A stretch of 9,744 bases of DNA, taken from NCBI GenBank assembly GCA_003444615.1, contig DLUN01000236.1:467-10210 (forward strand), written 5' to 3'. Each line of letters opens with the position of its first letter. Position 1 is the first letter of the stretch. The stretch is from Syntrophomonas sp. (GTDB taxonomy: Bacteria > Bacillota > Syntrophomonadia > Syntrophomonadales > Syntrophomonadaceae). Positions 1 through 7,621 of this stretch are shown here, one piece after another. The notes beneath the pieces were generated by a model. It saw nothing but the letters and a program-made list of their open reading frames with translations. It had not been told where the DNA came from and did no database searches. A program made the translations under genes and the position numbers.

Positions 1-102
1 AATCTTATGGTTTTGCCTCTGATTTCAAAAGGAGGGTTAATACAGGACATTATAGTTAACATCGCCACCTTGGACCCGGTTTTAGGCGAAGCAGACCGCT
101 AG
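1..102 (+). CDS. nuoD: NADH-quinone oxidoreductase subunit D, C-terminal end (partial)
   Basis: Only the last 33 codons are inside the window, reading in frame from base 1 to the TAG at 100-102. The peptide ends in [13 protein letters not shown], the characteristic terminus of the 49-kDa/NuoD subunit (family consensus close to SIDxVxGEVDR), preceded by an LPLISKGG stretch that is also typical. NuoD lies in the peripheral arm, and together with NuoB and NuoH it forms the quinone-reduction site. The terminal Arg is the conserved last residue, so the gene ends normally. The next gene, nuoH, begins 27 bases later, with no nuoE, nuoF or nuoG between. The identification rests on a short segment but is supported by its position. 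Confidence 0.9.
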   Translation, partial: NLMVLPLISKGGLIQDIIVNIATLDPVLGEADR

Positions 103-129
103 GCCAGGTTTAAAGGAGTAGGAGAGGTT

Positions 130-1179
130 ATGATGCAAAAGATTGAAACATTATTCGTAGATTTAGCTGATTGGTTCATCACCTGGCTGCAAGGCTGGGG
201 AATACCATTAGCCTGGGCTGATGCCATTCTAGTAGTGGTCCAGTTTCTTTGCATAGTGGCTATCGTGCTTTTCAATATTACCATTCTGGTCTGGCTGGAG
301 AGAAAAGTATCGGGTTTTATTCAAGAGCGCCCCGGCCCGAACCGTCTTGGGCCTTTTGGAATCCTGCAAACGATAGCTGATGCCCTTAAACTGCTGACCA
401 AAGAAGATATCATTCCCAGCAAAACGGACCGCTGGATTTTCCGTACCGCTCCGATATTGTTCATGACTATATCGGTGATGCTGTACATTGTGTTGCCCTT
501 TGGTAAGGACATGCAAGTGGTTGACTTAAATGTGGGGTTATTCTTCTTCATATCTGTGGGTTCATTGTCTACTATTGCTATCCTCATGGGAGGATGGAGT
601 TCCAATAATAAATGGTCATTGATAGGGGCTATGCGTTCCGTAGCCCAGATGATCAGCTATGAAATACCGTTAGCACTGTCTTTAATAGGAGTTGTTATGA
701 TTGCCGGTTCACTGCGGCTATCTGATATTGTGGCTGCCCAAGATAACATCTGGTTTATTATCTTGCAGCCCATTGCTTTTCTGACCTATTTTATTGCCGC
801 CACAGCGGAATTAAACCGGGGACCTTTTGATATGCCTGAGGCAGAACAGGAATTAACGGCTGGTGCTTATACTGAGTACACCGGCATGCGTTATGCCCTG
901 TTTTTCTTGGCTGAATACACCAACCTGGTGGCAGTTTCCGCCTTAGCCTCCACCGTATTTCTGGGAGGATGGCAGGGACCCTGGCTGCCGTCCTGGATGT
1001 GGATCATAATTAAAACTTATATAGTCCTGTTGGTCTTCATGTGGGTCAAATGGACTTTCCCGCGTATTAGAATGGATCATCTCATGTCTTTCAGTTGGAA
1101 GGTATTAATTCCGGTTACTTTGGTTAATATCGTGGCAACTGGATTTGGTCTCTATATTTTCAAAGGAATAGGAGGGTGA
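130..1179 (+). CDS. nuoH: NADH-quinone oxidoreductase subunit H
   Basis: 349 residues, normal length for NuoH/ND1, the membrane subunit that joins the peripheral arm to the proton-pumping arm and forms much of the quinone tunnel. Conserved blocks are visible: [17 protein letters not shown] (about residues 56-72), [16 protein letters not shown] (166-181), [17 protein letters not shown] (226-242) followed by [16 protein letters not shown], and [15 protein letters not shown] (310-324). The acidic residues of the third block match the loop associated with quinone coupling. About eight hydrophobic segments are seen, as the family predicts. The ATG at 130 is chosen because GGAG at 121-124 lies five bases upstream; a second ATG at 133 is equally possible. 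The stop overlaps the GGAGGG that serves nuoI. Confidence 0.97.
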   Translation: MMQKIETLFVDLADWFITWLQGWGIPLAWADAILVVVQFLCIVAIVLFNITILVWLERKVSGFIQERPGPNRLGPFGILQTIADALKLLTKEDIIPSKTDRWIFRTAPILFMTISVMLYIVLPFGKDMQVVDLNVGLFFFISVGSLSTIAILMGGWSSNNKWSLIGAMRSVAQMISYEIPLALSLIGVVMIAGSLRLSDIVAAQDNIWFIILQPIAFLTYFIAATAELNRGPFDMPEAEQELTAGAYTEYTGMRYALFFLAEYTNLVAVSALASTVFLGGWQGPWLPSWMWIIIKTYIVLLVFMWVKWTFPRIRMDHLMSFSWKVLIPVTLVNIVATGFGLYIFKGIGG

Positions 1180-1185
1180 TAAGGC

Positions 1186-1917
1186 ATGTACGGAACTGGT
1201 TTATTAAAAGGTATGGCTATTACCCTCAAGTACTTCCTTTCCAGGAAGATTACCGTGCAATACCCGGAACAGATGCCGGAACTGCAGGAGCGTTTTCGCG
1301 GCCGTCTGTATCTGGAGTTTGAGAAGTGTATTGTTTGCGGAATGTGTACTAAAGCCTGCCCTAACGGGGTTCTGAGCCTGGAAGATGCCCGGGACGAGAA
1401 TACTAAGAAAAAGAAGCTGATTTCATATACCATTGATCACCAGTACTGTATGTTCTGTAACCTGTGCGTGGAAAACTGTCCGGGCAACTGCCTGCATTTC
1501 AACCATGATTTCGAATTGACCCAGTTTAACCGGCCTGATATTAAAGATGTTTACCACCGACCGCCGGAAATGGATCAGGTTTCACCCCAGGCCAGTACTC
1601 CTGGCAGCGGGGATGCCAATGAACCGGAGCCGGGCATAACTGAGGCTGCTCTTAAAAAGCAGAAGAAGATGGATGCTTTGATGACGGCTTTGGACAAGAA
1701 TCCGGTGAAAGTGTTGAGCCGCTATGTAGATGGGGAAGAGGATGCTCAAATATTGGCGGACATTGTTCAAGCTGATCGGGGCAAAGCCGAAAAACTAGTG
1801 GAATTGATGGCCGATGATCAGGACAAAGCCCGTAAAGTGGCGGTGGCTTTTGTTAACAAAGAGAAAAAACAGCGGCAGAGCCAAACGGAAGGAGGCGAAA
1901 AGCGTGAACATGAATGA
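1186..1917 (+). CDS. nuoI: NADH-quinone oxidoreductase subunit I with a long C-terminal extension
   Basis: 243 residues. The first ~125 are a standard NuoI/TYKY subunit: an amphipathic N-terminal helix region, then two ferredoxin-type [4Fe-4S] motifs, CIVCGMCTKACP (Cys48, 51, 54, 58) and CMFCNLCVENCP (Cys88, 91, 94, 98). These clusters (N6a and N6b) carry electrons toward NuoB and the quinone. Family members usually end some tens of residues after the second motif. Here a hydrophilic, Ala/Lys/Glu/Asp-rich tail continues from about residue 125 to 243, first a Pro/Gly/Ser-rich linker and then probable helices (about 152-226). I do not recognise the tail. The start ATG follows GGAGGG at 1171-1176 by nine bases. 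The 3' end overlaps the start of nuoJ. Function is certain for the core and unknown for the tail. Confidence 0.95.
   Translation: MYGTGLLKGMAITLKYFLSRKITVQYPEQMPELQERFRGRLYLEFEKCIVCGMCTKACPNGVLSLEDARDENTKKKKLISYTIDHQYCMFCNLCVENCPGNCLHFNHDFELTQFNRPDIKDVYHRPPEMDQVSPQASTPGSGDANEPEPGITEAALKKQKKMDALMTALDKNPVKVLSRYVDGEEDAQILADIVQADRGKAEKLVELMADDQDKARKVAVAFVNKEKKQRQSQTEGGEKREHE
1889..1895 (+). promoter_or_regulatory. Ribosome binding site that fixes the nuoJ start
   Basis: AAGGAGG inside the 3' end of nuoI. It lies eight bases before the GTG at 1904 but fourteen before the ATG at 1910, so the GTG is the better start. Confidence 0.7.
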
Positions 1918-2407
1918 TGCAGTTTTTATCATCCTAGGCGTTATAACCCTATTCGGAGCTGTCGGTGTGGTCAGTTTCAATAATATTGTTCATGCTGCCA
2001 TTTCGCTGGTTATATCCTTTCTGGGAGTAGCAGGCCTGTATTTTCAACTGCAGGCTGAGTTTTTAGGGTTGGTTCAAGTAATAGTTTACGCGGGAGCTAT
2101 TTCCGTGTTGATCATCTTTGCCATTATGCTGGTAATGGACCGGGATCCGGCTAGGACCAACCTGACCCATAAGATTAACCGCTGGTGGGGAGGATTAATA
2201 GCCGTCCTATTTGCAGTTTTCATAGGATTGGCGATTCGGGAAAGTCAGTTCCCCGTACAGGCAGGCAGCAGCAGCTCAGAGCGAATTGGTCAGCTGGCCG
2301 AGTTGTTACTGGGTGATTATGTGATTGCTTTTGAAATCGCTGCTATTTTGCTGCTGGTTGCGGTGGTAGGGGCTATTATTCTGGCGAAAGGAGCTAAGGA
2401 CCAATGA
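1904..2407 (+). CDS. nuoJ: NADH-quinone oxidoreductase subunit J
   Basis: About 167 residues from the GTG, the usual NuoJ/ND6 size. This small membrane subunit of complex I has five helices; helix 3 helps couple the quinone site to the proton channels. The conserved helix is visible as LGLVQVIVYAGAISVL, and the C-terminal helix as AFEIAAILLLVAVVGAIIL. A longer in-frame reading back to an ATG at 1814 exists but adds a very basic, non-NuoJ segment inside nuoI and has no advantage. GTG 1904 is preferred from SD spacing; ATG 1910 (165 residues) is the alternative. The gene overlaps nuoI by 14 bases and nuoK by four (ATGA), so translation of the three is probably coupled. Confidence 0.93.
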   Translation: MNMNDAVFIILGVITLFGAVGVVSFNNIVHAAISLVISFLGVAGLYFQLQAEFLGLVQVIVYAGAISVLIIFAIMLVMDRDPARTNLTHKINRWWGGLIAVLFAVFIGLAIRESQFPVQAGSSSSERIGQLAELLLGDYVIAFEIAAILLLVAVVGAIILAKGAKDQ

Positions 2408-2712
2408 TCGGACTTCAACAATACTTGCTCCTAGCCACGATTTTATTTGCTGTTGGCATTTATGGAGTGTTGAGCAAACGCAATGCGGTGGCTGTTTTGA
2501 TGTCAGTGGAATTGATGCTGAATTCAGTCAACCTCAATTTCGTGGCAATTAATCGTTATGTAGTAACTGATCAGGCGGTAGGACAGCTATTTGCTTTAAT
2601 GGTAATTGTGGTAGCAGCTGCTGAGGTAGCCGTCGGATTAGCCCTGATTATTTCTATATTCCGGCAGAGAAAATCGGTCAACTTGAACGATTTTAATCTG
2701 CTGAAATGGTAA
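2404..2712 (+). CDS. nuoK: NADH-quinone oxidoreductase subunit K
   Basis: 102 residues, typical of NuoK/ND4L, a three-helix membrane subunit in the central hydrophilic axis of complex I. Both buried glutamates expected of the family are present: Glu36 in VLMSVELMLNSVNLNF and Glu74 in VVAAAEVAVGLAL. They correspond to E. coli NuoK Glu36 and Glu72, which are needed for coupled activity. The protein ends with a short polar tail (about residues 87-102). The start ATG shares the ATGA overlap with the nuoJ stop, and AAAGGAG at 2387-2393 lies ten bases upstream. Confidence 0.97.
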   Translation: MIGLQQYLLLATILFAVGIYGVLSKRNAVAVLMSVELMLNSVNLNFVAINRYVVTDQAVGQLFALMVIVVAAAEVAVGLALIISIFRQRKSVNLNDFNLLKW

Positions 2713-2718
2713 GGTAGG
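2711..2718 (+). promoter_or_regulatory. Ribosome binding site that fixes the nuoL start
   Basis: AAGGTAGG, overlapping the nuoK stop codon, lies eight bases before the ATG at 2727. It overlaps the alternative GTG at 2718, which would have only AAGG three bases before it, so the ATG is preferred. Confidence 0.55.
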
Positions 2719-2726
2719 TGGGACAG

Positions 2727-4604
2727 ATGTTTGCATGGAGCTTAGAACTAGCCTGGCTAATCGTATTGCTGCCTTTTGCAGCCTTTGCTCTGATTGGCCT
2801 TTTCTTACACCGTTGGCCCAGGCTGTCCGCCTCTGTTTCGATCCTGGCCATTGGTTTGTCGTTTGCATTATCGGTGTTAGTTGCTGCCCATGTTTTCCTG
2901 GGCGGTATGCAGGAGACTTTTGAAATATCTATGCGCTGGCTGGCTATGCCGGGTCTCAACGTAGATATGGGCTTGCTCATCGATGGTTTAACTGCGGTAA
3001 TGCTCATAGTGGTGACCCTGGTAGCCTTGCTGGTGCAGGTCTATTCCTTAGGCTATATGCATGGTGATCCTGGTTTCAGCAGTTATTATGCTTATCAATC
3101 GGTTTTTGCAGGATCTATGCTGGGACTGGTTTTAGCCAACAACTTTGGACAGTTGTTTGTCTTTTGGGAATTGGTAGGTTTGGCCTCTTACTTATTGATC
3201 GGGTTCTGGTTTGGCCGCCATTCAGCCAAAAACGCGGCTGTTAAAGCCTTCGTTACCAATAGAGTAGGAGACTTTGGATTGCTGCTGGGAATCCTATTCC
3301 TGCAGATCATTTTTGGAACCCTTAATTTCAATGGTTTAGCCGGTGAAATTGCGGGTTATACCAATACAGCAGTTCTAATAGCCATATCTATTCTGCTGTT
3401 AGCCGGACCTATTGGGAAATCTGCCCAATTTCCACTGCATGTTTGGCTGCCGGATGCTATGGAAGGCCCCACCCCGGTCAGCGCCCTAATTCATGCGGCT
3501 ACCATGGTAGCGGCTGGTGTTTACCTGATTGCCCGGGCCTTCTTCATTTTCAGTTCTACACCGGAGGCTATGACATTAATTGCGGTAATAGGCGGATTCA
3601 CCGCTTTGTTCGCTGCCACTATTGCTCTGGTCCAGAATGACATTAAGAGAATTCTGGCTTATTCTACCTTAAGCCAGCTGGGATATATGGTGATGGCTAT
3701 GGGAATTGGGGCTATGACAGCAGGTATGTTCCATTTGATGACCCATGCTTTCTTCAAGAGCCTGCTCTTCTTAGGAGCCGGCAGCGTTATCCACGCTATG
3801 GCTGATGAACAGGATATCTGGAAAATGGGCCGGTTGAAAGATAAAATGCCCATCACCACCTGGACTTTTGTCATTGGAGCACTGGCCTTGGCAGGAATTC
3901 CGCCTTTGTCAGGATTCTGGAGTAAGGATGAGATACTCTTAAGCGCTTTTGCCGGTGGACATATAGTTCTTTATTTGTTAGGAACTTTGGTGGCATTTAT
4001 GACGGCCTTCTATATGTTCCGCCTCATATTTGTAGCTTTCTTTGGAACTAATAAAGGGGGAGAAGAGGCCCATGAATCCTCAGCTGTAATGACAGTTCCG
4101 CTGATAATCCTGGCAGTTCTGGCGGTTGTGGCCGGTTTTGTTGGTTCACCAGTAATGAATTATGCTTTTGGCCATTTTGTAACATATCCAGGAGCCGTTC
4201 ATTATGAACCTAACACAGTGGTTATGGTTATTTCCGGGCTGGTAGCCATAGCGGGTATAGTTTTGGCCTGGGCTATTTATCAGAAACAATTGATAAGTCA
4301 CCTGGCCTTACGCCAGCGATTTAAGGTGATTTACGACTTGCTGTACCACAAATACTACATTGATGAGATTTATCAGTGGCTGGGTGAACGGTTCGTCTAT
4401 GGTACAGCCAAGGTTTTATTCTGGTTTGACATTTATGTTGTTAACGGCATAGTTAATGGAATTGCTGCCCTGACAGGGGGAGCCGGCAGAGTGCTGCGCT
4501 ACACGGAAACTGGTCAGGTGCAGACTTATGCTGCTTATATGTTGGTTGGAGTCATCGTCATCGTGGGGCTGGTCATGATTGCCGGCTTTACATTGCTGAT
4601 ATAA
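2727..4604 (+). CDS. nuoL: NADH-quinone oxidoreductase subunit L (antiporter-like)
   Basis: 625 residues from ATG 2727 (628 from GTG 2718), the normal NuoL/ND5 length. This is the distal antiporter-like proton-pumping subunit, with about 16 helices and the long lateral helix. The expected charged residues are all present: Glu148 in FVFWELVGLASYLLIGFW, Lys231 in GPIGKSAQFPLHVWLPDA, His256 in ALIHAATMV, Lys307 in NDIKRILAYSTLSQLGYM, His336/His340 and Lys344 in FHLMTHAFFK, and Lys400 in PPLSGFWSKDEIL. These align with E. coli NuoL Glu144, Lys229, His254, Lys305, His334/338, Lys342 and Lys399. The C-terminal segment YYIDEIYQWL followed by TGQVQTYAAYML matches the lateral-helix anchor. The proton channel looks intact. 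Confidence 0.97.
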   Translation: MFAWSLELAWLIVLLPFAAFALIGLFLHRWPRLSASVSILAIGLSFALSVLVAAHVFLGGMQETFEISMRWLAMPGLNVDMGLLIDGLTAVMLIVVTLVALLVQVYSLGYMHGDPGFSSYYAYQSVFAGSMLGLVLANNFGQLFVFWELVGLASYLLIGFWFGRHSAKNAAVKAFVTNRVGDFGLLLGILFLQIIFGTLNFNGLAGEIAGYTNTAVLIAISILLLAGPIGKSAQFPLHVWLPDAMEGPTPVSALIHAATMVAAGVYLIARAFFIFSSTPEAMTLIAVIGGFTALFAATIALVQNDIKRILAYSTLSQLGYMVMAMGIGAMTAGMFHLMTHAFFKSLLFLGAGSVIHAMADEQDIWKMGRLKDKMPITTWTFVIGALALAGIPPLSGFWSKDEILLSAFAGGHIVLYLLGTLVAFMTAFYMFRLIFVAFFGTNKGGEEAHESSAVMTVPLIILAVLAVVAGFVGSPVMNYAFGHFVTYPGAVHYEPNTVVMVISGLVAIAGIVLAWAIYQKQLISHLALRQRFKVIYDLLYHKYYIDEIYQWLGERFVYGTAKVLFWFDIYVVNGIVNGIAALTGGAGRVLRYTETGQVQTYAAYMLVGVIVIVGLVMIAGFTLLI

Positions 4605-4611
4605 GGGGGTG
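4603..4611 (+). promoter_or_regulatory. Ribosome binding site that decides the nuoM start
   Basis: AAGGGGGTG differs at one position from the ideal AAGGAGGTG. Its G-rich core ends eight bases before the TTG at 4618. The competing GTG at 4609 lies inside this site and has no proper SD of its own, which favours the TTG start. Confidence 0.55.
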
Positions 4612-4617
4612 GAGGTA

Positions 4618-6126
4618 TTGAGCAATTGGCCTATTCTATCAATCACACTTTTTACACCGGTGTTAGGAGCCATATTGATAATGCTTCTTCCCCGGGACAA
4701 TGAAAAGAACATCAAAATAGTGGCAGCAGTATCCACCTTGATCAGTTTGATCCTGTCTGTCTGGGTGTGGTTAGCTTATGACCGCAGCCTGGGAGGGATA
4801 CAGTTTGTAGAGCAGATCCCCTGGGTAGCTGATTTAGGAGTATCCTTTGCCCTGGGAGTAGATGGTATAAGCATTCCCATGCTTCTGCTTACTAACTTGA
4901 TTGGTTTTAGTGCCGTTTATGCCTCCTGGCGAGTAGCTGATCGGGTTAAAGAATTCTTTACCCTGCTGTTGATTCTAATCACAGGGGTTATGGGAACCTT
5001 TGTAACTACGGATTTATTCATATTCTTCTTGTTCTATGAAGTGGTAGTGATTCCCATATACCTCCTGGTAATTATGTTTGGCAGCAGCAAGCGGGTTACC
5101 AAAGAATATGCTGGTATGAAATTAACCATCTATCTTTTGATCGGGAGTGCCTTCCTCTTGGTGGGATTGATTGCCCTGTTCGTACAATCTAGGGCGTTAT
5201 TGGGCTATCCCTGTATGGATATTTTCACTCTCGCCACGGTAGAATTTCCGATAGGATTCCAGATTTTCGTATTTATTCTGATGGCTTTTGGATTTGGAAC
5301 CCTCTTGTCCATGTTCCCTTTCCACGCCTGGTCTCCCGATGGTTACGCCGGCGCGCCTACAGCAGTAAGTATGATCCATGCCGGAGTACTGAAAAAAATC
5401 GGCGGCTATGGCCTGATTCGCATCGGACTTATGATTCTGCCGGGAGGAGCAGCCTATATTGCTCCCATAATAGCTGTACTGGCATTGGGCAATGTGGTTT
5501 ATGCGGCCTTTATATGCTTAAGTCAAAAGGACCTCAAGTATATTGTGGGATATTCCAGTGTCAGCCACATGGGTTATGTCCTGATTGGTATAGCCGCCTT
5601 GAATCTGATAAGTATCAACGGAGCCATAATAATGATGTTTGCTCATGGAGTTATGGCCGCCCTGTTCTTCTCTATGATCGGCAATTTGTATGAAAAGAGC
5701 CATACCCGCAATATTGATGATTTCGGTGGGTTAGCTCACCAGATGCCCCGGTTAGCAACCGGATTTATGATAGCCGGACTGGCTTCACTGGGTTTGCCGG
5801 GGATGGTTAACTTTATTGGGGAATTCACCATATTCATAGGTGCTTTTAATACCTATAAAGTTTTGACCATCTTAGCGGTTTCCGGAATTATTTTTACGGC
5901 TTTGTATATTTTACGAACCCTGGGAGCGGTCTTGTTCGGGCCGCGCAAACCAGAATGGGACCATTTGGAAGACCTTAAAGGTCCGGAAATGGTACCCTTG
6001 GTGGTCCTGGGCGCATCAATAATAATCGGCGGCATAGCCCCCTTCACTTTGATGGACTTAATCAACCTGGGGGTGGGTGACCTGGTTGCCCAACTGGGAT
6101 CGCTGCAGATAGGAGGGATGTTTTAA
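4618..6126 (+). CDS. nuoM: NADH-quinone oxidoreductase subunit M (antiporter-like)
   Basis: About 502 residues from the TTG at 4618 (505 from GTG 4609), the normal NuoM/ND4 length with about 14 helices. It is the middle antiporter-like proton-pumping subunit. The helix-5 glutamate is present (Glu141, in LFYEVVVIPIYLLV) and so is the helix-12 glutamate (Glu402, in MVNFIGEFTIFIGAF). In the helix-7 block the usual K-x-P-x-x-P-x-H reads LLSMFPFHAW, so the essential lysine of E. coli NuoM (Lys234) is Leu229 here. Helix 8 reads MIHAGVLKKIGGYGLIR, with His254 and Lys259 besides the usual Lys260. The SPDGYAGAPTAVSM wording suggests a distinct NuoM subfamily. The stop overlaps the nuoN ATG by one base (TAATG). 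Confidence 0.95.
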   Translation: MSNWPILSITLFTPVLGAILIMLLPRDNEKNIKIVAAVSTLISLILSVWVWLAYDRSLGGIQFVEQIPWVADLGVSFALGVDGISIPMLLLTNLIGFSAVYASWRVADRVKEFFTLLLILITGVMGTFVTTDLFIFFLFYEVVVIPIYLLVIMFGSSKRVTKEYAGMKLTIYLLIGSAFLLVGLIALFVQSRALLGYPCMDIFTLATVEFPIGFQIFVFILMAFGFGTLLSMFPFHAWSPDGYAGAPTAVSMIHAGVLKKIGGYGLIRIGLMILPGGAAYIAPIIAVLALGNVVYAAFICLSQKDLKYIVGYSSVSHMGYVLIGIAALNLISINGAIIMMFAHGVMAALFFSMIGNLYEKSHTRNIDDFGGLAHQMPRLATGFMIAGLASLGLPGMVNFIGEFTIFIGAFNTYKVLTILAVSGIIFTALYILRTLGAVLFGPRKPEWDHLEDLKGPEMVPLVVLGASIIIGGIAPFTLMDLINLGVGDLVAQLGSLQIGGMF

Positions 6127-7538
6127 TGCCCTGGATACTGCTTTCGGTAGAGATAACCTTAGCATTGCTGGGTTTGGTGCTGCTGGTTCTGGGACTGGTG
6201 ATGCCCGATAGAGGACGTCGCCTAATGCAGCCGGTGGCGGTAGTGGCATTGCTGGGAATACTGATTATGGGTGGAGGTTTATACACCACTCAGTACAACA
6301 TGTTTAACGGTAATTACCAGATCGATCCCTTCGGCAGCTTTTTCAAACTGTTATTCCTGGCGGCTGGTATTCTGGTAATTCTCAGCGCAGGCCGATATCT
6401 GGAAAGATTCCAAGAGCGCATCAACGAGTTCTACAGCTTTATGATCATTGCCCTGCTGGGTATGGTAGTTATGGCTTCAGCCGGGGAGCTGATCACTTTA
6501 TACATTGGCCTGGAGCTAATGACGGTCAGTTTCTATATCTTAACAGCCTATCTATTGAATGATAAACTGTCGGCTGAGGCTGGCTTAAAATATTTGATTC
6601 TAGGTGCCATGTCATCGGCTATTCTGCTGTTTGGTATCAGTCTGGTTTACGCGGTAACCGGGACTACGGTAATTGCCGAAATGGCAGCCCAGTTTTCCAT
6701 GCAGCCAGTTATGATTGCCGGTATTATTCTGATTTTGGCAGGTTTTGGTTTCAAAATATCGCTGGTACCTTTTCATATGTGGGCACCGGATATTTACCAG
6801 GGTGCACCTATACCGGTTACTGCTTTCCTGGCAGTAGGCTCAAAAGCAGCCGCTTTTGCAGCTATGGCGCGGGTAATGGTAATAGCCTTCCCGGTGAGCA
6901 CCTTCGATTGGCCGCTGCTTCTGGCAGTACTGGCGGCGATAACCATTGTGGTGGGCAATCTGATTGCCCTGGTCCAGACCAATGTTAAGCGGCTGTTGGC
7001 TTATTCCAGTATTGCCCAGGCAGGATATATTTTAGTAGGGCTGGCCGCCTATAACGGTTTTGGATTAAAAGGTGTCTTGTTCTATGCTATGCTCTATGTA
7101 TTTTCTAATATGGGAGCTTTTGCAACTGCCACAGTAGTTGAAGTAGAAACCGGTAGTACGGATATCGAGGCCTTTAATGGACTGGCCCGGAGATCACCAA
7201 TGGTAGCCGCTATCATGACTGTATGTATGCTGTCTCTGGCAGGGATACCTCCTTTAGCCGGTTTTGTAGGCAAGTTTTACCTGTTTGCCGGGGCTATACA
7301 GTCTGACTTGCTGTGGCTGGCATTTGTGGGTTTGGTCATGAGTATGATCTCGGTATATTACTATTTGCGGGTAGCCAAGGCTATGTATATCGGCAGTAAT
7401 GACAATGCAACGGCTATTAACCCTGGCAAGACCGCGGGCGCCGCTTTATGGGTGTGCCTGGCGGGAACTCTCCTTTTTGGTCTATATCCAGCGCCGTTAT
7501 CTAATCTGGCTCAAGTAGCTATCCAACTGTTTTTGTAA
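6126..7538 (+). CDS. nuoN: NADH-quinone oxidoreductase subunit N (antiporter-like)
   Basis: 470 residues, normal for NuoN/ND2, the proximal antiporter-like subunit with about 14 helices. Key charged residues are visible: Glu130 in YIGLELMTVSFYILTAYL, Lys210 in GFGFKISLVPFHMWAPD, Lys240 in FLAVGSKAAAFAAM and Lys383 in PPLAGFVGKFYLF. They correspond to E. coli NuoN Glu133, Lys217, Lys247 and Lys395, so this channel appears complete, unlike that of NuoM. AGGAGGG at 6111-6117 lies eight bases before the ATG, and the one-base overlap with nuoM implies coupled translation. This is the last nuo gene: 24 bases after the stop comes a strong terminator hairpin. Confidence 0.97.
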   Translation: MPWILLSVEITLALLGLVLLVLGLVMPDRGRRLMQPVAVVALLGILIMGGGLYTTQYNMFNGNYQIDPFGSFFKLLFLAAGILVILSAGRYLERFQERINEFYSFMIIALLGMVVMASAGELITLYIGLELMTVSFYILTAYLLNDKLSAEAGLKYLILGAMSSAILLFGISLVYAVTGTTVIAEMAAQFSMQPVMIAGIILILAGFGFKISLVPFHMWAPDIYQGAPIPVTAFLAVGSKAAAFAAMARVMVIAFPVSTFDWPLLLAVLAAITIVVGNLIALVQTNVKRLLAYSSIAQAGYILVGLAAYNGFGLKGVLFYAMLYVFSNMGAFATATVVEVETGSTDIEAFNGLARRSPMVAAIMTVCMLSLAGIPPLAGFVGKFYLFAGAIQSDLLWLAFVGLVMSMISVYYYLRVAKAMYIGSNDNATAINPGKTAGAALWVCLAGTLLFGLYPAPLSNLAQVAIQLFL

Positions 7539-7540
7539 AA

Positions 7541-7612
7541 TCCTCAAATATATTCTTTCGAGAACGGGTAGACTATGGAAAAACATGGTCTACCCGTTGT
7601 TTTGTTTGAGGA
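7541..7612 (+). promoter_or_regulatory. Possible outer helix masking the downstream Shine-Dalgarno
   Basis: TCCTCAAATA at 7541-7550 can pair with TGTTTGAGGA at 7603-7612. This gives ten pairs, eight of them (7541-7548 with 7605-7612) perfect Watson-Crick, plus one G-U wobble and one A-U. The helix encloses the terminator hairpin and takes in the first five bases of GAGGAGG, the SD of the next gene, together with part of the U-tract. If it forms, transcripts that read through from nuoN would hide the ribosome binding site, while a transcript starting after about 7551 could not form it. The pairing is seen in the sequence; the regulatory role is inference, and a chance match of this size in a short gap is possible. 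Confidence 0.4.
7563..7607 (+). terminator. Intrinsic terminator after nuoN
   Basis: A perfect 11-base inverted repeat, AACGGGTAGAC (7563-7573) and GTCTACCCGTT (7588-7598), is extended inward by four more pairs (TATG 7574-7577 with CATG 7584-7587, one of them a G-U wobble), leaving the loop GAAAAA (7578-7583). The T-rich run TTGTTTTGTTT follows at 7597-7607. The other strand has no T-run after the stem, so it should work only in the plus direction. It should end the nuo transcript, yet its tail touches the SD of the next gene, so it may also act as a partial terminator within a longer transcript. Confidence 0.85.
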
Positions 7613-7614
7613 GG
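7608..7614 (+). promoter_or_regulatory. Ribosome binding site for the iron-sulfur oxidoreductase
   Basis: GAGGAGG abuts the terminator U-tract. It is one base before the ATG at 7616, which is too close, and seven bases before the in-frame GTG at 7622, which is ideal. This favours the GTG start. Part of the site is complementary to bases 7541-7545. Confidence 0.65.
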
Positions 7615-7621
7615 TATGTCA

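Noticed and set aside
103..129. Possible promoter or terminator between nuoD and nuoH
   Set aside because: The 27 bases hold two purine-rich SD-like stretches and nothing resembling a hairpin or promoter.
1486..1491. Extra cysteine (Cys102) just after the second NuoI cluster motif
   Set aside because: A CPxNCL arrangement is also familiar from cyanobacterial-type NdhI proteins, so it is probably not a new cluster ligand.
1814..1903. Upstream extension of nuoJ to an ATG at 1814
   Set aside because: It adds about 30 very basic residues within nuoI that do not resemble NuoJ; the good SD at 1889-1895 supports the start at 1904.
2718..2726. GTG 2718 as the start of nuoL
   Set aside because: Its SD would be only three bases away, while ATG 2727 has AAGGTAGG at eight bases.
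7549..7554. TATATT as a -10 promoter box for the Fe-S gene
   Set aside because: It matches the -10 consensus at five of six positions, but no acceptable -35 box lies 15-18 bases upstream and there is no extended -10, so it is not listed as a feature. It remains the only candidate for an internal promoter in the gap.
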